Below, one piece after another: positions 1 through 5,249 of a DNA stretch of 5,249 nt. Every line of letters starts with the position of its first letter. Position 1 is the first letter of the stretch. The DNA is taken from positions 1 through 5,249 of the forward strand of contig BNTP01000164.1 of assembly GCA_025996695.1 (NCBI GenBank), written 5' to 3'. The notes below the pieces were generated by a model. The model was not told the origin of the DNA. It was given only the letters and a program-made list of their open reading frames with translations, and made no database searches. Origin of the DNA: Bacteroidia bacterium (GTDB lineage: Bacteria > Bacteroidota > Bacteroidia > Bacteroidales > Azobacteroidaceae). Made by a program: the position numbers and the translations under genes.

Positions 1-758
1 CCAATTACGTTCCTCTTGCCACGACTAAGCCGCTAAGGCCTGTCACCGGTACCGGTGATAATGACGCTCTTGTAGGTGCCGCCGGCTACGGGTATGCTGC
101 GGGTAATCACCAGCATCCCTCGCAGGTATCAACGGTGCTTACCGGCGGTAGCACGACGTTAGCGCCATCGGTAAAGGTTGTGGCTGACTCTTTGGCCGTG
201 AAGTTGAACCGAACGAGCAAGTTTGCTTTGACGGGCGATGTGACGGTGGCCGCTACCAATCTTGATGCGGCGACGTTTGCCACGACGCTGGCAAATTCGG
301 GCGTGGCAGCGAACACGTATGGAACAAACGCAACAGCGGCATTGACTCCTGCCATGAATGAAACGTTTTCTGTTCCGGGCTTCGCTGTGGATGCGAAAGG
401 TCGCATCACTTCTGCTACCACGCAGACAGCTTGTGTTGAAAAATTTGGGACGAGTGCCAAAATAATAAACGCCAAAACCTGCGTGTATTCAGGGACGACG
501 AGTTGGACTGCGAATGAGGCCGCCGACCAATGCAACATAAAAGGAATGCATCTAGCTTCTATAAGCGAGATCGCGTGCATCCACGATCAATACGGTATAA
601 CGCTGACAGCGGGCGATTATTGGACATCAACCTATGCAATCACTGGAAGCACAGGAAGTGATGCTTTAAGAACTGTTTTCTACAACACGAATTCGAAAAA
701 TGCTGATATAGCTGTTGGCACCTCGGGTAAAAAAGCTGTTTGCGTAGGGAATTTTTAA
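1..758 (+). CDS. Phage tail-fibre-like / adhesin protein with C-terminal lectin-like domain, 5'-truncated
   Basis: The reading frame is open from base 3 to the TAA at 756-758 and gives 251 residues; the start lies outside the window, and the GTG at 135 is an internal valine. Near the visible N-terminus is GNHQHPSQ (about residues 34-41), an HxH motif of the kind seen in phage tail-fibre and collar repeats. It is followed by low-complexity Ala/Thr/Gly sequence with LTGDVT, GVAANTYG (about 100-107) and FAVDAKGRITSA (about 127-138), all typical tail-fibre repeat phrases. From about residue 143 the composition changes: five cysteines (144, 150, 177, 192, 247), a W-x-A-x-x-A-x-x-C-x-x-x-G core, HLASISEI and DYWTST (205-210). 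That layout resembles DUF1566/FISUMP-type domains with a C-type-lectin-like fold. I infer a ligand-binding tip on a fibrous stalk, either a phage/prophage fibre or a surface adhesin; the sequence does not separate these. No other phage gene is visible. Class is fairly secure, exact role is not. Confidence 0.75.
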   Translation, partial: NYVPLATTKPLRPVTGTGDNDALVGAAGYGYAAGNHQHPSQVSTVLTGGSTTLAPSVKVVADSLAVKLNRTSKFALTGDVTVAATNLDAATFATTLANSGVAANTYGTNATAALTPAMNETFSVPGFAVDAKGRITSATTQTACVEKFGTSAKIINAKTCVYSGTTSWTANEAADQCNIKGMHLASISEIACIHDQYGITLTAGDYWTSTYAITGSTGSDALRTVFYNTNSKNADIAVGTSGKKAVCVGNF

Positions 759-1061
759 GATGAGATCCGCGATTCAATGAAAGCTTAGTCATTGTTGACT
801 TTAAAAGGCTCTGTCTTGTGGAAAGGGACTTCACGTCCAAAACGATAGGGGTCTTTCGGCAAGATCTTATCGAATAGGCAAAAAGGTCTACGCATGATAA
901 TTTAAATAAGCACTGATTCATTATGAAGTGCACCCCAAAAGTTGGACAAAAACTTTTGGGGTTTATCATTATGAGTACACATTTTAATTTTTGCTCGCAA
1001 AGACATGAAAGTCAATCTATTATACCTCTTTTCTTCCTCACTTTTGACCATTAAGCCCTTT
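759..1061. other. Intergenic region without a supported gene
   Basis: This AT-richer spacer lies downstream of both flanking genes, which converge on it. Translating both strands gave no product I recognise, only short frames. Right after the plus-strand gene there is a weak inverted repeat, CAATGA (775-780) with TCATTG (789-794), too short and without a T-tract to be called a terminator with confidence. The notable structure is the inverted-repeat element at 918-974, listed separately. The rest (about 795-917 and 975-1061) shows nothing I can name; it could be decayed mobile DNA. Confidence 0.6.
918..974. repeat. IS3/IS150-like terminal repeat remnant: hairpin flanked by 9-bp direct repeats
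   Basis: Bases 932-943 (ACCCCAAAAGTT) and 951-962 (AACTTTTGGGGT) form a perfect 12-bp inverted repeat around a 7-base loop, GGACAAA. The left side, with GTGCACCCC followed by AAAAGTTGGACA (928-948), resembles the outer end of IS3-family elements of the IS150 group, which commonly read TG..CTGCACCCCAAAAGTTGGACA; this comparison is from memory. The exact 9-mer TCATTATGA occurs at 918-926 and again at 966-974, on either side of the 39-base core. Two readings fit: an element reduced to its two ends by internal deletion, or a small palindromic unit with a target duplication. As RNA the hairpin could also end transcription from both converging genes, although the T-tract after it is poor on either strand. 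The structure is certain, its origin is inferred. Confidence 0.6.
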
Positions 1062-3554
1062 TTAAAGATTTGGTGATTTGAGGGGTGAAACAAACCCATA
1101 AACATTGCCGGAAAAATCCGTGGCAATCAACGTGTTTCCGGAGATAGCCATACTGGCAAAAGAAGGCGCTCCCGTCTGCACTTTCCATACTATCTCACCT
1201 GTTTTCGCCTTTAATCCGTATAGATAACCATCCGATGCTCCGAAATAAACCGTTCCATTAGAAAGTACCGGGCTGGATTCCACTGTGGCAAAAGGAGTTG
1301 TTGTGTAGGGTGTTGTATATACTAACGATTGTCCCGTGGGAGTATTCCAGATAACAGCAAGCGATTCTTTATCCAAAGCGATAATACCCTTATCGGCTGT
1401 TCCGAAAATAATCCGGTCATCTGTAATCAAAGGAGTAGATGTGTTTTCTAAATTACGTTCCGGGATTTCTTTTTGTTTTACAATCTTTCCGGTCTGCGGT
1501 TCTATGATAAAAATACTTTTTCGGGAAATGAGATAAAAAAGCCCGTTATGCAACACCGGAGAACCACCCCGGTCGCTTAGTCCGTCCTGATTGAGTTTCC
1601 AAAGACCGCTTCCGGTTTTCAGGTCGTTTCCATACAATGCACTCCAATGCGCTCCGGCAACCAAAACGCCTTCGCCTGTGGTGAGCGTTGTAGATGCGCC
1701 CTCGTTGCCTTTCCAAGCCGGATTTTGCCATATTTTTGAGCCGTCCTGTACCTTAAAAGCAGTTAATCCGCGTCCTGTTCCGGCATAAACAATCCCATTT
1801 TCGGCAACTAAACCTTCCGCAATGTAACTGTAAGGATCATCTGCAACATTCCTCTCCCATTGCAGTTTACCGGTGTTACTATCCAGCGCATACAAATACC
1901 CTTCCGCATCCTGGGCAAAAACGAATCCATTATCGTACGCGATAGAATTTTTAATCGAATTGCGAGTCGGGAATTTCCAAAGTACATTTCCGTTATTGGC
2001 ATCCAACGCAAAAACGCCATTCACCGGTTTTCCGTTATCATCGCAAGATGCTACAATAATTTTATTATCAACCATCAACGGCGAAGACATAAAGATATTG
2101 GCTCCTATATTTTTTACCCACGCTAACTGCAATGGCGGCTCAATAACTGCCGTAGATTTTCCTGTATGTTGGGCATCTCCAAGCAAAGCCGTCCAATTGT
2201 CTTTCAAATTTATTTTTGCAGAAAAATTCTTATCATAAATAAAATTGGACGAAGAAACTACCGTTTTTCCGTTCGTTAATTCGGCAGTTACCGAAACGAG
2301 CAGTTGTTGTCCGTTCCATGCGGGTTGAGGGTTTATCTCCGCATACCAGTTCCAATCGCTTAAGGGCTGCATATCCATCGTTTGATGACGGCTCGTATTC
2401 CCCTGAACAGATACGGTACAGGAAACTTTTTTTACCGTGGATCCGGAATGATAAGCATTGACGGAAAGCGGAATTTTCCCCGAAGGGAGCAAAGGAGTGA
2501 TTGTTTCATGGGCAGGAGAAGCGATAACCACTTGAGGTTCAACAAAACAATAGTGCAGTTTGAATTCCGGATTACTTTTATCATCCATAGTTACAACCCG
2601 AAATGCAGAGGTAGAATGATCGATACCTCCCTTATCCAAAGTTGAAGTACAAACGGTGTAAATACCCCCTTGGTTACGTACATAATTGATATGCAAATGT
2701 CCGTAAATCCAAGCCTTCAGGTTATGTTTCCTCAGGTCTGTTTTTTGATCTTTCGGGCCAAACAGGAAATCATTGCTTCTCGTCAGAATGTCGTGATTGA
2801 ACACAATGACCGCCTTATTCGGGTCGGTTTGCGCAAGGTCATTTTTCAACCAGTTATGGACTTCCTCCGTAGTGTAACTTGGCCGGGCGTCTCCTCCCGC
2901 CATGGGAGTTACGATATAATGCGTATTTCCATATTCAAACGAGAACCAGGTGGGACCATAAATGGATTCGAATAGTTGTTCGCCGTAATCGCCTTTCACC
3001 AAATCATGATTCCCGATGCAATAATATACCGGACAACCGATTGTTTCGGAATTTACAATTTTAATGTGCGATTTAAGACCGCTTTCATAGCAAATATCTC
3101 CGGTGTGGACAACAAAAGAAATACTTTCGTTTTTGACGTATTGCTTCAGGTAATCAACCCACGTACCATCCACTCCCCGCCCAAAAATTTCGGTATCGGT
3201 AATTTGAATAAATTGATGAGCAGGATGCGTAGGCTGATTGTTCTTAGCCAGAATAAAATCATAAGATTTTCCGGAGGCCTCCACCGGAATAAAATGCGAA
3301 CGCACACGGTAACCGGATGGTGTTGTAATGGTTATAAATCGGGTTTTGGCATATCCCGGTAACGAAAATAGTCCATTTTTATCTGTTTTTGTAACATGCT
3401 GTCCGTCGGTAACTGCAACGCCCGACAATGGGGTATCACCCTTGTTAAATGTACTGTCTGCGTTATTATCCAAATAAACATGACCGGTATAAGCTGCAGA
3501 AATTATTCCCGGAAAAAGGAATACAAAAAACAAGGTGAATAAAGCGTTTTTCAT
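1062..3554 (-). CDS. Secreted calcineurin-like metallophosphoesterase fused to a PQQ-type beta-propeller
   Basis: This intact 830-residue protein has a hydrophobic signal peptide (about 1-20, FPGIISA before the likely signal peptidase I site) and no lipobox cysteine. Residues 22-103 look like the beta-sandwich MetallophosN/carboxypeptidase-regulatory domain (GHVYLDNNADSTFNKGDTPL, then TDKNGLFSLPG). Residues 113-337 are a calcineurin-like phosphoesterase with GDICYE (152-157), GNHD (181-184), NHD (253-255) and GHLH (285-288). The first motif, normally DxH, reads D120-T-E122, so one usual metal-binding histidine is replaced by glutamate. Residues 338-440 are a beta-rich, Ig-like linker. From about 450 to 825 there are repeated propeller strands ending in tryptophan-type phrases (GNVLWKF, GKLQWERN, GSKIWQ, SGLWKLN, GEIVWKVQTG), as in PQQ/BamB-like propellers. 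The start is supported by the signal peptide directly after ATG and the stop is TAA. Hydrolysis of an exported phosphate ester or phosphodiester is likely; the substrate is unknown. The propeller may bind a protein or ligand and does not by itself show use of PQQ. Confidence 0.93.
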   Translation of the reverse strand: MKNALFTLFFVFLFPGIISAAYTGHVYLDNNADSTFNKGDTPLSGVAVTDGQHVTKTDKNGLFSLPGYAKTRFITITTPSGYRVRSHFIPVEASGKSYDFILAKNNQPTHPAHQFIQITDTEIFGRGVDGTWVDYLKQYVKNESISFVVHTGDICYESGLKSHIKIVNSETIGCPVYYCIGNHDLVKGDYGEQLFESIYGPTWFSFEYGNTHYIVTPMAGGDARPSYTTEEVHNWLKNDLAQTDPNKAVIVFNHDILTRSNDFLFGPKDQKTDLRKHNLKAWIYGHLHINYVRNQGGIYTVCTSTLDKGGIDHSTSAFRVVTMDDKSNPEFKLHYCFVEPQVVIASPAHETITPLLPSGKIPLSVNAYHSGSTVKKVSCTVSVQGNTSRHQTMDMQPLSDWNWYAEINPQPAWNGQQLLVSVTAELTNGKTVVSSSNFIYDKNFSAKINLKDNWTALLGDAQHTGKSTAVIEPPLQLAWVKNIGANIFMSSPLMVDNKIIVASCDDNGKPVNGVFALDANNGNVLWKFPTRNSIKNSIAYDNGFVFAQDAEGYLYALDSNTGKLQWERNVADDPYSYIAEGLVAENGIVYAGTGRGLTAFKVQDGSKIWQNPAWKGNEGASTTLTTGEGVLVAGAHWSALYGNDLKTGSGLWKLNQDGLSDRGGSPVLHNGLFYLISRKSIFIIEPQTGKIVKQKEIPERNLENTSTPLITDDRIIFGTADKGIIALDKESLAVIWNTPTGQSLVYTTPYTTTPFATVESSPVLSNGTVYFGASDGYLYGLKAKTGEIVWKVQTGAPSFASMAISGNTLIATDFSGNVYGFVSPLKSPNL

Positions 3555-3607
3555 GATTCTTTATTATTTATAGATACAAATATTCTCTTAGTGATTTTTC
3601 GAGGTGA

Positions 3608-3615
3608 CAAAGATA
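3608..3615 (-). promoter_or_regulatory. Candidate Bacteroidota -7 promoter box for the phosphoesterase gene
   Basis: On the minus strand these bases read TATCTTTG, a full match to the TAnnTTTG box used by the main sigma factor of Bacteroidota. It lies about 54 bases before the ATG at 3554, giving a leader of plausible length. I see no clear TTTG at the usual -33 distance, so the call rests on one box. A second, weaker candidate (AATATTTG) lies closer to the gene. The leader just before the ATG is A/T-rich with no Shine-Dalgarno sequence, as is common in this phylum. Confidence 0.4.
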
Positions 3616-3725
3616 CAACAAATTTCAAAAGACACCACACCATTTGCAGGAAATTATTTTGCAACCGTTGAATTTAACAATTCCGGATAATGTAAACGTG
3701 TAGCGTTATCATACCCATAGAAATA

Positions 3726-3781
3726 ATGATTATATGATGGGCTATGATTCTCTAAAAAATCATAGTCCATCACAAAATCAT
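3726..3781. repeat. Long imperfect palindrome, possible terminator of the fimbrillin-like gene
   Basis: Bases 3736-3749 and 3758-3771 pair over 14 positions with a single G-T pair, around an 8-base loop (3750-3757). Pairing continues outward to 3726 and 3781 with two mismatched positions, so about 24 pairs form in a 56-base unit. It begins 55 bases downstream of the fimbrillin stop codon (minus strand), a suitable place for a transcription terminator or mRNA-stabilising stem. No strong T-run follows the stem on either strand, so a simple intrinsic terminator is uncertain. A dispersed palindromic (REP-like) repeat is an alternative that cannot be tested inside one window. Confidence 0.55.
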
Positions 3782-3835
3782 ACGAATCACAGTTCAGACA
3801 ACTATATGCTGCGCACGCACCTAACCGTCGCCGCG

Positions 3836-5065
3836 TCACCAGGGACCTGCGTCATCCCCATCCATATAATACATTTTGCCATCAATACCCATTGCTTCAT
3901 CCGTCACATCACCAATCCACCAAAGCGATCGATCGCCCCAATCAGACCCCGCAGGAACGATCGCCACGATATGTCCCCCCAGCGCGGCATTAGCCGTCCA
4001 CGGAATCTGTAATGTGGGCACCGAACCCGTAGTGCCGGCTCCCGGAGTAAGCGCCCCAAACGCAGTCACCAAGGCATACCACTGTGATTGGGCTGGCACT
4101 GACCATTCAAGCCCAAGAGCTTTACATGCTGCATCAGCTTGCGACTGCTCGTAATAATACCCTCGCTCTCCTTTCGTGGGGGGCGGCACGATCGCCCCCG
4201 TCATATCTATGTAGGTGTCATACGTCGCGACGCCTTCGGCAATGTTTTGCGTTGTCCAGCAAAGATCTTCTAATCCCGGATTATTATAATTCGCAGTCGT
4301 ATAACCTTTAATCGGCTCGCCGCATTTGAAAATTAGCGGCACCTCCACCTCTGCAAGTGTGTTAAATTCAGTCACCGTCGGAATAGAGAACACAATCTCT
4401 GCGCCGTCCAAGCCTAATGTCAGCAAAAATGTATATTGCCGACCGGCTTCAAAAATGCCAGTTCTTTAATCAGATAGGTCTTGTTCTGATTTTGTGCCTT
4501 GAAAACAATCCGTGACAGGGCATGCTTGAAATTCAATTGCACGGTAGGGTTGCTTGGGTTATAAGCCAAATCTACACTTTTAGTCACCATGAAATCTTCT
4601 TGCTGATCAACGCCGTTCCATCCCGGCACGGTGTATTGAATCTCGGGGCCGGCAGCAGGAGGGGTCGGGACTAAGGACACATTCTGTTTCAGACCTGCCG
4701 TCACGTTCACACTGGACGCGGGCGAGTAAGCGAAGAAATCCACGGAGTCTCTTGCCGGCCAGTTGGCTTTCGGGAATATAGTCCCAACTCGCACCGCCAC
4801 CCTCTTCGCCGCGCGTCACGGTCACGTCATTCAGCACATAACTGTCGTAAGCACTTGAGGCAGGATGGCTCCATGCCGAGGTGGTGAACGAAGTCATCGA
4901 CCCTGCGGTGGTCACACTCGCGCGGAGCTGCTTGTCCGCGAACGTCTTGAAGGAAATCTCTCCCCCACTACTCTGCGGCGGGTTGTTTTGATACAAATCG
5001 GTTGCGCAACTGCTGCTCAAAGTCACCAGCCCGAGCAGGCTAACACATCTTAAATTCTTTGTCAT
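3836..5065 (-). pseudogene. Fimbrillin-like (Mfa/FimA-type) lipoprotein with FISUMP-like C-terminal domain, two frameshifts
   Basis: Joined across two frame changes, this gene encodes about 409 residues. It starts MTKNLRCVSLLG and reaches a lipobox-like LSSSC, so Cys20 would be lipidated after export. The middle has typical Mfa-like fimbrillin phrases: SWDYIPKANWP (after correction), VDFFAYSP, QEDFMVTKS and FKHALSRIVFKA, then YTFLLTLGLDG. From about residue 245 a FISUMP-like domain follows, with LCWTTQNIAEG, GYYYEQSQADAACKALG and WSVPAQSQWYALV, ending DDAGPW before TGA at 3836-3838. Reading from the start codon, the frame shifts by one extra base at the CCC run (4772-4774 on the plus strand), then shifts back by one missing base at about 4442-4455 (the five-T run or the AAGCC after it). 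The two changes cancel. In the uncorrected frame, translation runs on past the first shift into unrelated sequence and stops at 4607. Fimbrillins are exported and build, anchor or tip surface pili; the added domain suggests a binding tip. Either a true pseudogene or two sequencing errors would give this picture. Confidence 0.85.
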
Positions 5066-5103
5066 AAGATACTTTAATTTAATTAGAGTCTGTCCATAAA
5101 TTA

Positions 5104-5137
5104 CAAATATCAGACAGAGAATGTTTTAAGTGTCAAA
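5104..5137 (-). promoter_or_regulatory. Possible outward promoter from the insertion sequence toward the fimbrillin-like gene
   Basis: On the minus strand, GATATTTG (5104-5111) matches TAnnTTTG except at its first base, and a TTTG (5134-5137, within TTTTGACAC) lies 22 bases upstream, slightly further than the usual spacing of about 19-21. Transcription from here would start near the element's edge and run into the fimbrillin-like gene about 35 bases on. Both boxes deviate from consensus in sequence or spacing, so this is a weak call. Confidence 0.25.
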
Positions 5138-5145
5138 AAAAACAT

Positions 5146-5153
5146 TACCTTTG
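5146..5153 (+). promoter_or_regulatory. Bacteroidota -7 promoter box of the insertion-sequence transposase
   Basis: TACCTTTG matches TAnnTTTG exactly, and a T-rich GTTTTAAG about 18-20 bases upstream may stand in for the -33 TTTG. The box ends only 4 bases before the ATG at 5158, so transcription would begin at or just after that codon. The message is then either nearly leaderless or translated from the second ATG at 5164. Confidence 0.55.
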
Positions 5154-5157
5154 CGGT

Positions 5158-5249
5158 ATGAAAATGCAATTATTCGAGCCGCTACGGCTGAAATTTGAGA
5201 ATGCGAATTGGGCAAAGAACCCTGAACTAGGGCTGTTTGACACGATTTT
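5158..5249 (+). CDS. Probable transposase, N-terminal 30 residues only
   Basis: The frame opens at ATG 5158 (or ATG 5164, six bases on) and stays open to the right edge. It begins MKMQLFEPLRLKFENANW and continues with AKNPELGLFDTI. This resembles N-termini of Bacteroidota IS transposases as I recall them, and the position just inside a terminal repeat and behind a promoter fits that role. No catalytic DDE residues are in view, so the assignment depends on context. The second ATG may be the true start, because the promoter box leaves almost no leader before the first. Confidence 0.55.
   Translation, partial: MKMQLFEPLRLKFENANWAKNPELGLFDTI

Larger units (their letters stand above)
3555..3835. 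other. Intergenic region between the fimbrillin-like gene and the phosphoesterase gene
   Basis: This 281-base spacer separates two genes read in the same direction. It holds the long palindrome at 3726-3781 and the candidate promoter at 3608-3615. I see no supported gene: the short minus-strand frame across 3654-3839 is mostly made of the palindrome's two arms. The spacing and structure suggest that the two genes are separate transcription units. Confidence 0.6.
5086..5249 (+). mobile_element. Left end of an insertion sequence, truncated by the window edge
   Basis: The sequence GAGTCTGTCCATAAA begins at about 5086 and resembles the terminal inverted repeats of IS5/IS4-type DDE elements, many of which begin GAG.CTGT. 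About 72 bases inside it, after a clear promoter, a transposase-like reading frame starts. The bases just outside, TTA at 5083-5085, could be one copy of a short target duplication. The right end is not in the window, so neither the repeat pairing nor the duplication can be confirmed. The boundary is inferred; family assignment is tentative. Confidence 0.55.

Noticed and set aside
107..580. Minus-strand frame of 157 codons opposite the tail-fibre-like gene
   Set aside because: The plus-strand frame has clear tail-fibre phrases and a coherent C-terminal domain; the opposite frame is a by-product of its G+C-rich, Ala/Thr-rich codons.
759..1061. Template repeat of a diversity-generating retroelement after the lectin-like gene
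   Set aside because: I compared the spacer with the 3' end of the gene by eye and saw no near-copy, and no reverse transcriptase frame is present in the window.
902..1126. Short minus-strand frame (74 codons) overlapping the phosphoesterase 3' end and the hairpin
   Set aside because: Its last third is simply the translated inverted repeat and its first part overlaps the end of the real gene in another frame; no recognisable domain.
1336..3362. Several plus-strand frames of 60-130 codons inside the phosphoesterase gene
   Set aside because: They lie opposite a continuous 830-residue protein with conserved motifs and lack any recognisable domain.
3654..3839. Short minus-strand frame (61 codons) following the fimbrillin stop codon
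   Set aside because: Most of its residues come from the two arms of the palindrome at 3726-3781; no start context or family resemblance.
1..5249. CRISPR array, tRNA or rRNA genes
   Set aside because: No regularly spaced repeats and no tRNA- or rRNA-like segments were seen on either strand.

Overview
The window looks like accessory DNA from a member of the Bacteroidota, most likely Bacteroidales. Three things point there: a fimbrillin-type lipoprotein ending in a FISUMP-like domain, a large exported metallophosphoesterase of the Bacteroides type, and promoter boxes of the TAnnTTTG kind found in this phylum. No rRNA, tRNA or housekeeping gene is present, so the genus cannot be fixed.

Layout. 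Bases 1-758 (+) hold the 3' part of a phage tail-fibre-like or adhesin gene that ends in a small cysteine-containing lectin-like domain. Bases 759-1061 are AT-richer and non-coding. They contain a perfect 12-bp inverted repeat (932-962) that resembles an IS3/IS150-type insertion-sequence end and lies between two exact 9-bp direct repeats (918-926 and 966-974). Bases 1062-3554 (-) encode an intact 830-residue secreted protein: signal peptide, carboxypeptidase-like/MetallophosN domain, calcineurin-like phosphoesterase, Ig-like linker, and a C-terminal PQQ-type beta-propeller. A good TAnnTTTG box lies upstream at 3608-3615. Bases 3555-3835 are intergenic and carry a long imperfect palindrome (3726-3781). 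Bases 3836-5065 (-) are a fimbrillin-like lipoprotein gene with a FISUMP-like C-terminal domain, broken by two single-base frameshifts that cancel each other. From about 5086 to the right edge is the left end of an insertion sequence: terminal repeat GAGTCTGTCC, its own promoter, and the first 30 codons of a probable transposase (+).

The two complete minus-strand genes are in tandem (fimbrillin, then phosphoesterase), but the 281-bp gap, the palindrome and a separate promoter argue against simple co-transcription. Both products are exported, one as a lipoprotein and one probably to the periplasm or beyond. The fimbrillin would be a surface or pilus-tip component. The phosphoesterase cleaves an unknown phosphate ester or phosphodiester. 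The right-hand element sits about 20 bp before the fimbrillin start codon, so it has replaced or displaced the native promoter. The tail-fibre-like gene and the fimbrillin use different scaffolds but both end in domains of similar lectin/FISUMP-like layout. The two adhesin-type genes look more G+C-rich than the phosphoesterase and the spacers, which suggests a mosaic built by transfer.
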